NCBI GenBank assembly: GCA_942159475.1
Contig: OW804097.1
Location: 113,336,582-113,400,581, forward strand
Length of the DNA stretch: 64,000 bases
Direction of reading: 5' to 3'
DNA from: Sthenelais limicola
Lineage: Eukaryota > Annelida > Polychaeta > Phyllodocida > Sigalionidae
The notes under the pieces were generated by a model. It searched no databases. It was not told the DNA's origin and worked only from the letters and a program-made list of their open reading frames with translations. A program made the translations under genes and the position numbers. Shown piece by piece: positions 54,603 through 64,000 of the stretch. How positions within the stretch are numbered: position 1 is the stretch's first letter; every line of letters starts with the position of its first letter.

Positions 54603-57395
54603 TGGACACTTCCTGACGATGTCACCTATATTTCCTCTTAATGCCAGTCTAGTCAAGAATTTCCCATCCACCCACGCCTAACATAGCATTTTGTCTATTT
54701 CATCAGTCATCATTTCATCATATTTTGTTTCCAGAATGAAATATCCAAGAAGATGGTATGTGTATCTCTAGATCGCGGTAAATCCCCTATGAAATCAATC
54801 CTTTACTGGATTTGTTGTTGAAATTCCTGTTTCATAATCATTATCATTATTATTAAGCTTGAACTAGTGGTCGTAACAATTTTTGGTATGTCACAAAATA
54901 ATATTATCATAATAATTATCAATGATTTGTGTAAGATGTGCTTGGAGAGCTGAGAAGCTTATCTGTATGATAAAATGCTTCCAAAAAAAGAAACATGAAA
55001 ATAGACATGAATCGACTGGTACAGTTATATTTCTGGCGTGGGACGACTGACATCAGCAACTGGATCTATCAGATTCCCTATAGATCTATCACTTCCTCAT
55101 CTCCAACGCCCCCCCCCCCCATGCAAGCTCCAAGCTCAAATAACAGAAAAACCGCAGCTCGTTTTAGTCCATCCTCCCACCAGCTGACTTGTATCAGTCG
55201 TTGAATTTCTTTTTTCACAAACGAAAGGTTGAAAAACAAATAAAACTAACATATTAGAGTCACTACGGCCTCGACTGAGGAATGCCTAGCGACGCCCAAG
55301 CATCAGTAAGGCCTTTGCTACTTGTTTGCTGTGTGAGCTTATTGAGTTAGACACAGGGACTTGATGCTAGTCTAATCATTAGCCTCTTACAAGTCCTGTC
55401 TTGGGAGGATGGTTTAAGACATGGGATTAACAAATATGGAGTTGCATTGATGACTGATGATGTCATATACTCTACATGCAGGCCTGCATTCACATTAATC
55501 TTAATTTAACCACAGACACGCGCCTAATGGTATGATATTACATTCCAGGATAACATATGTTGATATATGATATCATTCCTCGTTTCTCACAACCACACCC
55601 ACATACCTCTCTTCTACCATAGCTTAAACGACAATCGATGTCCGCCATACTTATTATATGTTCTCCATCTTAATGAATCTTGATTTGCATGGAATTATGT
55701 TAGAATAAAACTTTCAAACTTCAACTTTCTCCCCGCACCCCTCACCCCCCAAAAAAGGTCTGTTTTCGATTTATATAGCTGAAAACTTGGTATCCTTTTA
55801 TTTTATAAAACAAAACAAATGTTTTTCTATAGGTAGGAGGCGGGTGGGTGGTGAATAGGAAACACCTATCTCTATTTATTTTCTTGGCCCCACTGCCGTC
55901 TACTGTACTATGGCCTTTTTAAAATCAGAACCTGCAATATATAAACAAGCACAGTAGCGAGCACAAAATGGCCTATAGCCAAGTTTTTTTTCTAGCATTC
56001 AGGACATAGATTTATGAATGGTGTAGTTAACCGCAACCTAACCGCAGGTATGTACGAGGCTAGCCTACTCCACATGTGGTTTTCCCCTCTGCGGTCGTTG
56101 CGGTTTCCTTCTGCCGGGGTATCCTTAATACGAATATATAGTTGGTGGGCTTATATTAGCGACTTAAATACTTCAAGTCATGATGCAAAGGTCCCCTTTG
56201 GTATGGTAGGATCTTAGGGCAATAGAAAAAGATTTATCCTAAGACACATATATATCAGCCCCCTTTTTCAAAAAAACTATATTTTTACAAAATGGCCGCC
56301 AAAAATTCAACCAACTGATGTTCACTTCTATTTGACATAGAAAGACAAGATTATTGTCAAAACATCAGGGTTTTCAGGGTCAAAGAATGTGATGGAAAGG
56401 GTTTTAAGTCTCAAAGAATGATAGTTCTCATTTTAAAAAGAATATTAGAGGAAAAATCTGAAAAAAATAAAATAAAATTCACTTAAAAATGTATTACTAA
56501 TTTATTAAGCAAACTCCTTCCTTGTAGGGTAAACACACTCTTTAGTGATTATGACTGACTGCACAACATATTTACAGCTGAAAAAAGTGGTTGAAAACAT
56601 CATGTTTAGCTGAATGATGCACAACGGCAAGAGCATGATCCCAGGCATCCACATAGAGATAAGCAGGGCTGTTTCTGCTTGCAGAATTTACACGGAGGTC
56701 TACAATCTGTCTTACAGTGGCAAAGAGCTAGTTCAGGCAAATCCTAAGAAAATGTGTTCTATTAGGATAGAACAGCATAAGGGAATGGTATGAACATAGG
56801 GGTGAGAAAAGTCTAGGCAGTGCTACCAAAGTAAAGGAATAATGGTAAAAAAATAAAAGTTTTTCTTGCAAATAAACAGTAATGTAGGCCTACTGTCAGC
56901 AGGCAGGTCAGAAACGGTGTAAATTCGCCATAACTTTTGGCCATGTTTGACTAGTAGTGACTAGTCTTAGCCTTGTGCTTAAGCTTATCGCTGTATGTGG
57001 TGAACTGCAACGCTCGAGGAATGTGGTTTTCTGGAATGGACTGATATGAGACGGCGTGAGAAAGCTACTTCCTCCTTGTAGTACAATATAGAAGGAGAAA
57101 ATCGTGCACTTGTCAGGGCTGCCCCCCGGGGCAAAATGAGCAAAATGACATGAGCAAAATGACAGCTATTTAGAGTCTTGTGGTTAAATACACCAAACCT
57201 CTCACTGATGATTACTGACTCTTGGTGATCAAAACCTTATATATGGGTCATGAAAACTGGAACCAGTTTCTGCCACTAGGGCGTTTTTGTGTTTAATGGT
57301 AAAAATATTAATCTCAGCTTTTTCAGTTTCAGTGGAGCTCCAATATTTTATTTAATTATATGTTCTTAACAATCACAGTATCCAGTATCCTAATG
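54603..57395. other. No gene seen; D and E scraps
   Basis: A D-like scrap at 55665-55705 (GAATCTTGATTTGCATGGAA) and an E-like scrap at 56945-57050 (CTTAGCCTTGTGCTTAAGCT, TCGAGGAATGTGG). A short C run occurs at 55109. Short open frames have no partner exons. Confidence 0.35.
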
Positions 57396-57680
57396 AAATT
57401 TGACATACAAATATTTGGCAATATTTTATCGAAAATTGCAAGAATGTTTTTACCAATATCATAGCTTGTATAAATCATTTATGAAAACCAAATGCATGAT
57501 GGGAAAGATGAAGGCTTGTGTTATGGAAACATGTAGAACACTAGTATATTGACGTTAGAACATTGATAAATACACCATAGTGAACATGACATGATTTCTA
57601 TAGATTTTACACTGTATCATTAGTCCCATAATTCCTTGCAAATCAATATTCAAAATGGCGGCTATGCAAATCCCCTATTT
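57396..57680 (+). mobile_element. D-family MITE, copy 7
   Basis: TTTGACATACAAATATTTGG ... CAAATGCATGATGGG ... CAAAATGGCGGCTATGCAAA to CCCCTA. Confidence 0.78.
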
Positions 57681-58549
57681 GAAGGGATTCTCTCAACTTT
57701 GAGCCTAGACTGCTTCCAACATAGCGCACGTGCTAAAAACAATTTACTCCCATTCTTAGGTATGAGCTTATCATGCTTCAATTATGAATCAGGGTGTTAC
57801 CGACAACTATGTAAAAAGTTCCCGCTCTTCACCAAGTGGTACCGCACGACCCCCGCCCACTTCTCCAGGCACGATCAGAGTCACGTTTTAAGAATGATTC
57901 ATTTCTTTCCATGGTGAGATACTTTCCTATTCCCCTTCACGACTCATCGATAAAAACAAAATGGGTTTGCTATCATTACACATTGTCATTCGCTAATGCA
58001 TCATTTATATCTTGAGGCTTCTCATCAGGACATAGTTTTGGAATCGTCTCCCCTATATAGTCCAACTATTGCTTGGTTTATCCAAATATTTCTAAATACA
58101 TTTTTATTGGCGACACTTTTAGACAAGTCGGTAATTACACAAAATAAACGCATAACCATGGTTCTTTTGTTTTCATGGGTTGCTACTAAACATCTGTAAC
58201 GAAATCCGTATAAAGTTACACTAAAAATAGTGTTTCTTCTGGAAAAAGGAAACCTACCATATTCTGTAGTCAAAATAAACCCAATTCAAAAAAATATGTT
58301 ATCTATATATTATAGTATAAAATATGGCCCAATGTTTTCCACTTTGCTTTTTCGAAATCATTGTTTCAGGCAACTAAAATCTTTATCTTTAACAAGTGAA
58401 ATTTTGCCTGAATTATTCCTTAAAAATGAAGAGCTCCTAATTGTGTATTTCAAAGACATATACAAACGACTTTATTGGTAAAAATTTAGCTAATTAGCCC
58501 CCTCCCCACACAAACCAATACACACAAATGACCTGAATGAGGATTGCCT

Positions 58550-58595
58550 GTGCCCCCCCCCCTCCTATAGGGTCTACCTCCTGGATCCGCCCCTG
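58550..58595. mobile_element. hAT-like terminus, C-rich
   Basis: C run, then CTCCTGGATCCGCCCCTG. Same end as 41887-41901. Confidence 0.45.
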
Positions 58596-58658
58596 GTACT
58601 AAACTAGTAGTAGAATACCCGCTCTTACAGACCACACCCCGACACTTTGTACATTCTC

Positions 58659-58782
58659 AGTCAGGTTCAGAAGGCAGTTTTGAACCCCTAAGTTTTAGGG
58701 GACATTAACGCTTTTAGCCTTAGTCTTAGCCTTGCTCATCGCTGGATGTGGAATCGAGGAATGTGGCCGTCGGGACCTGACT
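58659..58782. mobile_element. E-family MITE, copy 2 (inverted)
   Basis: AGTCAGGTTCAGAAGGCAG to CGTCGGGACCTGACT. Internal CCCTAAGTTTTAGGGG and CTTAGTCTTAGCC. Confidence 0.77.
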
Positions 58783-59870
58783 GTTCTGATACTCTCAGGG
58801 TCCTTAGCTCTACCTCATACACAAGCTCTACAATATTGCTAGATATTTGTATTTAAAGATTTGTATTCAGCAACATATCATTATGCAATAGTTACACTTG
58901 TCTCAGATAACAGAATCTCAAATTATTCAAATTTTCTCAAATTACGGAATCAAGATATATACTTTGTGTAAGCATTGAACTAAGTTCATATTTAGAAAAT
59001 ATATTTATATCAAGTAGTGATCTTAAGCACATAGACAAATACAAACCCACACCCGCGTTGTGTCGTACTCAAGTCATATATAGGGTGTGTCTTATGATTC
59101 AATATTCCAATATATATAAATTGATCACTCAACTCGGCGAGTAAGGCTATGACCACGATAACCGTAAATCATAAATAATAGACTAAACCATATCATACAG
59201 CAAGAAGATGGTTCTTCACATAGAGCAATTGGACAATTGATGATTATTGATTGAAAATCAGCGGTTCATGCAAACACCTAATCTTCACAACCAGATTAAT
59301 TCCCAAACGGATTATTGCCCGTGAGCCCACTATCTTGATATGTAATTGAACTCCATTAATTGTAACATTCATTATACACTGTGCATGTCTGTCTATGATT
59401 CAATTGCCATTTTACGAAGGATTAGACGTATAAGAATTCTAAATGAAAAGAAAATCATTACACTGTATACATACAGATTGGGAAACACAAGGTCTTATCA
59501 ATAAAGTTGAAACTTTATCTTTCGCTTCCTGCTCCTCTTCTCCGGCAGATAGATCGATCCGATCCCGTATTGTAATACTATAGGGGATGGTGTCACGCTA
59601 TCAGTAGTATCGATATCGTTATCCAGAAATGTACTTCTGGTTTCTATTTTTTACGATTAGCCTGGAGGTTTCGCTGACCACACCATTATCATAATCTGCC
59701 AGGTGCTTTTGCAGTCAAAACACACGTTCAGACAAACGTTTTTCCGAAGATGATTTGCATTTATTACATATTTTTTATATATTTGCCTTACAGTAATTGA
59801 TGAGGATAGGAGATTATTATGATGAAGTGCGTATGTAGCCATGAAGATGTTGCTACGAGAGGTTTGTTAA
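58783..59870. other. No gene seen
   Basis: AT-rich. No reading frame or repeat that I recognise. Confidence 0.3.
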
Positions 59871-59949
59871 GGAATGGTTAACTAAGCTTCCAGTTTCTGG
59901 TATACCACTATACCCTGAGAGAATGGTTACTTCCAGTTTCTGGTATACC
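59871..59949 (+). repeat. 43-bp direct duplication
   Basis: CTTCCAGTTTCTGGTATACC occurs at 59887 and 59930, each preceded by GAATGGTTA. Confidence 0.7.
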
Positions 59950-60239
59950 GTATAGTCTGTGAAAAACATGAAGTTGTTCTTCAGTGAAAAGGACATTGTC
60001 TGTGAAGATAATTTATTTTTCATTTCATTTTAACTACCCAATGGACACACAGACTGCGATATGTTACACCAAAACAGCGCTTTCCCACTCAGACTGCTAT
60101 ATTCGCTCTTCTAGCGCTATCACACCTTGCCTTGCTACCCGCTCGGGACAGGTGCGGCCGCTATATATAGCGTCGCTCTGCAATATAACATGCAAACAAC
60201 AGGGAGACATATCGCGCGCCAAAACAGCACCATCTTACT

Positions 60240-60410
60240 GCGCTGAGCGCGCATCAGAAGAGCATCGGTAGACTGTAGTCACATGTACATGTATATATAA
60301 TAGCCTATAACATTGTTTGTCATGTCCACTGATCTGAGCGGCATTAGAAAAGCATCGGTAGACTGTAGTCACATGTACATGTATATATAATAGTCTATAA
60401 CGTCGATTAA
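60240..60410 (+). repeat. 90-bp tandem duplication
   Basis: AGCATCGGTAGACTGTAGTC... to TATATATAATAG(C/T)CTATAAC at 60261 and 60351. CpG-rich DNA with GCCGCTATATATAGCG lies just upstream (60050-60250). Confidence 0.8.
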
Positions 60411-60429
60411 GATAGGACAACATTTATAT

Positions 60430-61560
60430 AATAAAAAATAGGGCGGGAATTAGGACTGTATTTCAAAATAATAATTTATTACAGTGCTTAATTCTTTATT
60501 CATGTATTTCTGAGTTTATTTCATTAGCTCGTTTCAATTTCAATTTAGGATGTCAGTTCTTGTTATCACACCTTGGGGTAAGTTTGAGCTATAAGTATAA
60601 AGAAGCTACACATTGGTCACAGTGGTTTCTGTTGCTTATAAGGTTATTGGCTTTAGGGATACCTTAAATAGAATCCCAAACAAGCTAAATGCTAGTATAC
60701 AGGGCATAGTCACAATGAAAATCACTTTAAATATTCTGTATTCGAATACAACTTGATTGCATCAATAAGAACAGAAAACTATATATGTGGTAGAATCTTT
60801 ATTGTATTTTAGTGAACTCATTGCAGCAGTAGAATCTTTAGTATTTTACTGGCTTGAATTACCAGCTAGCCTATAGATAGGATCGACTCTACAAACTCTG
60901 GCCATTCTCAGAAAAGTCTTGCATTTCAGGGTTGGAAATCGAAATAAATAGAATTAAGATAGGAGTTTAGAAGGTTGTATTTCCTAAAAAAAATATTCTC
61001 CTCTATACAATCCTAAAAAAATTGGCATTCATGGTCAAATATTAAGGAATCTAGAGCCCAAAACATGAGGAAAGGTCAGTTTTGCAATTTTCGCATAGGA
61101 ATAGCATGTATACATAAGATATATCAAAAATAAACATGTGATAATAATCACAATTAAATATCTAATAACAATAAACATAGGTCGCATATTGTTACATTTT
61201 TTTAACTGTTTCTTGATATGACAGGCACAATAAAATAAGCAGAATATATTTCCATACCTATATTGTCTATATTGTCTATAAATCCACATTATTAAAATCT
61301 TTCCATATTTAATAATAAACCCTGGAGGGCCATCGCATATTGTGACATGCTTAATAAATTGCCACTTCTGTCCTTCTTTCAAGCCTGTACCAATACAAGG
61401 ATAATCTTTTTAAATGGTCATAGCCTAGGTAGGCCTATAGGCCTCAAGGCATTAATTATTTGTAGACAACATCACATGCCCCCCCCCCCCCACAACAAAT
61501 AAAAAGATAGGGACCTCCAATACAAAGTCATAGGTTAAGAGTGACACCGGTTGAACTTAA
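60430..61560. other. No gene seen
   Basis: AT-rich with several AATAAA-like words and a C run near 61477-61489. The 115-codon minus frame at 61035-61382 has no domain. Confidence 0.3.
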
Positions 61561-61564
61561 TTAC

Positions 61565-61752
61565 GTCCCTTATTTGACGTCTTTTGGAATGAGGAAGGTG
61601 CATAGGGCTATGACGGTAATCATACTGCAGCGCCGCTAGCGTATCATTTGTGCAACCCATTGTTCTAGCGTGGGAACATTTCAGTGGCCAGCGCTCTTGT
61701 TAGGCAGATCGAGTGAGATTCAAGTGCGAATTTATCTCCAAATCCTACCCAG
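61565..61752 (+). promoter_or_regulatory. Candidate promoter and first (non-coding) exon of an off-window gene
   Basis: GC and CpG rise locally. CRE-like TGACGTC at 61575-61581, then GC-rich DNA and a near-consensus donor CCCAG|GTAAGTACT at 61752/61753. A YY1-like AATATGGCGGC lies at 61882-61892. A gene would continue past 64000. No coding exon was found in the window. Confidence 0.35.
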
Positions 61753-64000
61753 GTAAGTACTATTGTTATATGAAACATTTCCACTAGGCAAACAGGAGAG
61801 CAATTACCAGACTCATTTATTTGCGTTAAAGCTAGCTTTTCGTTTTTTAAAACCCCACAACGTTATGCAATCCAATAATTCAATATGGCGGCCGCACTGT
61901 TTGGCCGGTGTTTATTATGCCAGTCAAGCTCGCCACCGGCCCTACCTCAGAGGGAGCAAAGGGGAGCCTGATCCCAACTTGGTCTCACCCCCGATGGAAT
62001 ATATTCACCAAATACTCTGGTTGTTTCTAGCTGGATTCATGTCTAACTTAAAATCCAGCTTTCCAATGAGGGGTTCTTAAAATATATCAGGGTTTGCTGC
62101 ATTTATGCCAGAGGATTTTAGGCCTACTAGACTTTTACCCATATCTTAGTTTTACCAGTGTGGGCGATAATAGCTGTATTGTAAGAAATGTCCGAGCCAC
62201 CCACCCACGTTCTCTTCCCCCGTCCTCTCTCACTCTCCCTTTCTCCTCCATGAGAGCCCTGGGCTTGGGGAATGAATGAGTAAGAAAATAGGCGACATGG
62301 TAAATAGTAGGGTTCCTGGCCAATGCAAAATTTGATTTTCACTTCAAATTCGTGTAAAAAGTTTCGTTCTTGGTATCAAATGAAAGCTTATATTAGGGTC
62401 TAAGGAACATTTATGGTCCGAGTGTCCAGCCGTCATTCCACTGGGGGGCCGCTAGGGGGCTTTTTATGTAGGGGCCGGGCCCCACTTTCCCTGTTTAAGG
62501 AAAATTATTATAACTTTTGAAATTATAGTCCGATCTGAACACAACTAGTGTCATTAAATGGGGAATTAAGAGACCAAAGCGTTTTGTTTAGTATTTTCCA
62601 TCTAGGGGGGTCGCAAACCCCCAATTTTCCGGAAAGGGGGCTGAACGCACCTTGGAAATGTTAAAATTGCCCTAACTTCTGCTATAATACTCAAATTTAT
62701 GGGACCTAGAACAATTTGCAACAGAAGGTTTCTCAACTGTATTGAGTAGTACTATTAGTACCCCTTATTAACATACTCAAAGTCTCAAAATCTAGGGTGG
62801 GGGGACACCCCCAAAATCAAAAAAAGCGAACCCCTAGCTCCTTTTAGCAGTATATCATATGTAAACAACTCTTGTGTTTCTTTTTTGCAATCCTATGGCC
62901 ATCAGCCTCATCATGATGACTAATATGCCAATTTTTCTCCATGAATAATTTGGAATTATGTAGTACAACAAGTTTATATTGAAAAATTCAGAAAATTCCG
63001 ATTTTTTAAAAAGAAATTAAGGAAAAATGTGGGAAAAAACGGGAAACTCAGCTAAAATAATGGCTTCATCAGTGCGGTAGTATTACTTACCCTCCTGTTT
63101 TTTATAAAGCAGATACCAAATGTGTGAATTTCGGTTGATATTCAAGAGAATGGCATTCAAATTAGTGTTAATGAGAAAGCACAGATTTGAAGAATACTCA
63201 AGCCAGTAAAAATGGCGATGTAAAATAAACCATTGACACATTAAGAAACATTAAGAGACATTCAAGAAATATTGCAAACTTTTTTTCATGCATTAACTAT
63301 TGAATTAATTAACGATGACTTTTTCTACATTTCGCAGATGAATAGAGGCATGTATGCTAACTAAATTTCTGTTAAAATAAAAAGAAATAACAGTCAGCAG
63401 ATTATAATTTGCATTACAACTGGGCAGTGGGATTTTTCCAACCCTGAATATATAATTTATTTAATTAGATAAACTGCTAATTCTATGTACAGTCACGCCC
63501 CCCCCCACCCTCCTTCACAAGGGTAGCCCCTCGGGGGAGGCAGCAGGGGTATGTAAAGGGGAGGGATGGGAGAGGTTGCTGGTGTTGGAATGGTTACAGA
63601 ATGGTAACTAGAAGTTCTGGTGGATATATTGTCGCCAGAAATCTTGAAAGTCCATTTCACAAATGGGGAATATTTCTGTTTAATATTTGGTCACATTTAT
63701 GGGCCGATCTACTAGATATAAATTTGTATGTCAGGTAACAACATTGTCAAGCTCCCCACTTCTTCCCCAAAATGGTACTTGACTCAATTATGTGCCAAAA
63801 TAATGTTTCAGGGCCCAACTGTCTGTATTTCATTATAAGTATATCAGGGCAGAGCATACCTTTTCGGGAACTGGGATTGGAGTGTATTTTAGGTTGGGAT
63901 TCAGGATTTAAAAGGGTCTACGGGATTCGGAAAAGGGATTCAGAGCCTAATTTATTTTTCCCAGATAGGGATTGAAAATAGAAAAACGGAATTGCAAATT
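61753..64000. other. No coding exon seen; G/C-run-rich repeat-like tract
   Basis: 62400-62840 has repeated short G and C runs (GGGGGGCCGCTAGGGGGC, GGGGGGACACCCCC) in AT-rich DNA, likely an old repeat of unknown class. The rest shows nothing clear. Confidence 0.35.

Noticed and set aside
61763..62080. 105-codon frame as a gene
   Set aside because: No domain and no splice-consistent neighbours; it lies right after a donor site, so it would be intron.
1..64000. CRISPR array, prokaryotic operons or viral genes
   Set aside because: Tandem repeats present are micro/minisatellites or splice-site copies without spacer structure; the genes are spliced animal genes and no viral protein was recognised.

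Overview
The window is animal nuclear DNA: about 36% GC, spliced genes with GT-AG introns, AATAAA signals, microsatellites and very dense small transposons. A marine invertebrate is the best guess. The lipoxygenase has a GREG motif unlike vertebrate enzymes, a CARD plus death-domain adaptor is present, and TAGGCCTA-type words are common. The phylum cannot be fixed from the sequence alone.

Region 1 (641-17934, minus strand) is one complete lipoxygenase gene. I rebuilt 17 coding exons whose phases all agree, giving 721 codons with no internal stop. It has a hydrophobic Cys-rich N-terminus, a divergent PLAT domain and a full catalytic domain with His410, His415, His600, Ser604 and C-terminal Ile721 at the iron-ligand positions. 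Intron 3 (about 6.1 kb) holds the oddest structure. A 71-bp tandem array re-copies the 3' splice site of exon 4 (branch-point-like TACTAAT, CAG and the first 21 exon bases) eleven more times. The array is broken by a GC-rich composite insertion and by a 2.66-kb hAT-like transposon with 5-bp target duplications.

Region 2 (about 18-46 kb) has no gene I can support. It is a graveyard of short inverted-repeat elements, here called A (about 235 bp, GGGTCAGA ends, 4-bp target duplications), B (about 410 bp, TGTGATG ends), C, D (about 350 bp, with a YY1-like AAAATGGCGGC), E and F. It also has LINE fragments, foldback hairpins and microsatellites, and several elements are nested.

Region 3 (about 46-51.5 kb, plus strand) is a CRADD/RAIDD-like apoptosis adaptor: CARD plus death domain, 206 aa, coding sequence in one exon. 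A 5' leader exon and a 4.1-kb leader intron are inferred, and that intron contains another hAT-like element.

Region 4 (about 51.8-64 kb) holds a dead LINE (52.5-54.4 kb, minus) split by one A and one B element, more repeats, and a possible promoter and first exon (61.56-61.75 kb, plus) of a gene beyond the right edge.

The lipoxygenase (oxygenation of polyunsaturated fatty acids) and the death adaptor (caspase recruitment) are divergently oriented, about 28 kb apart. Nothing in the sequence links their functions.
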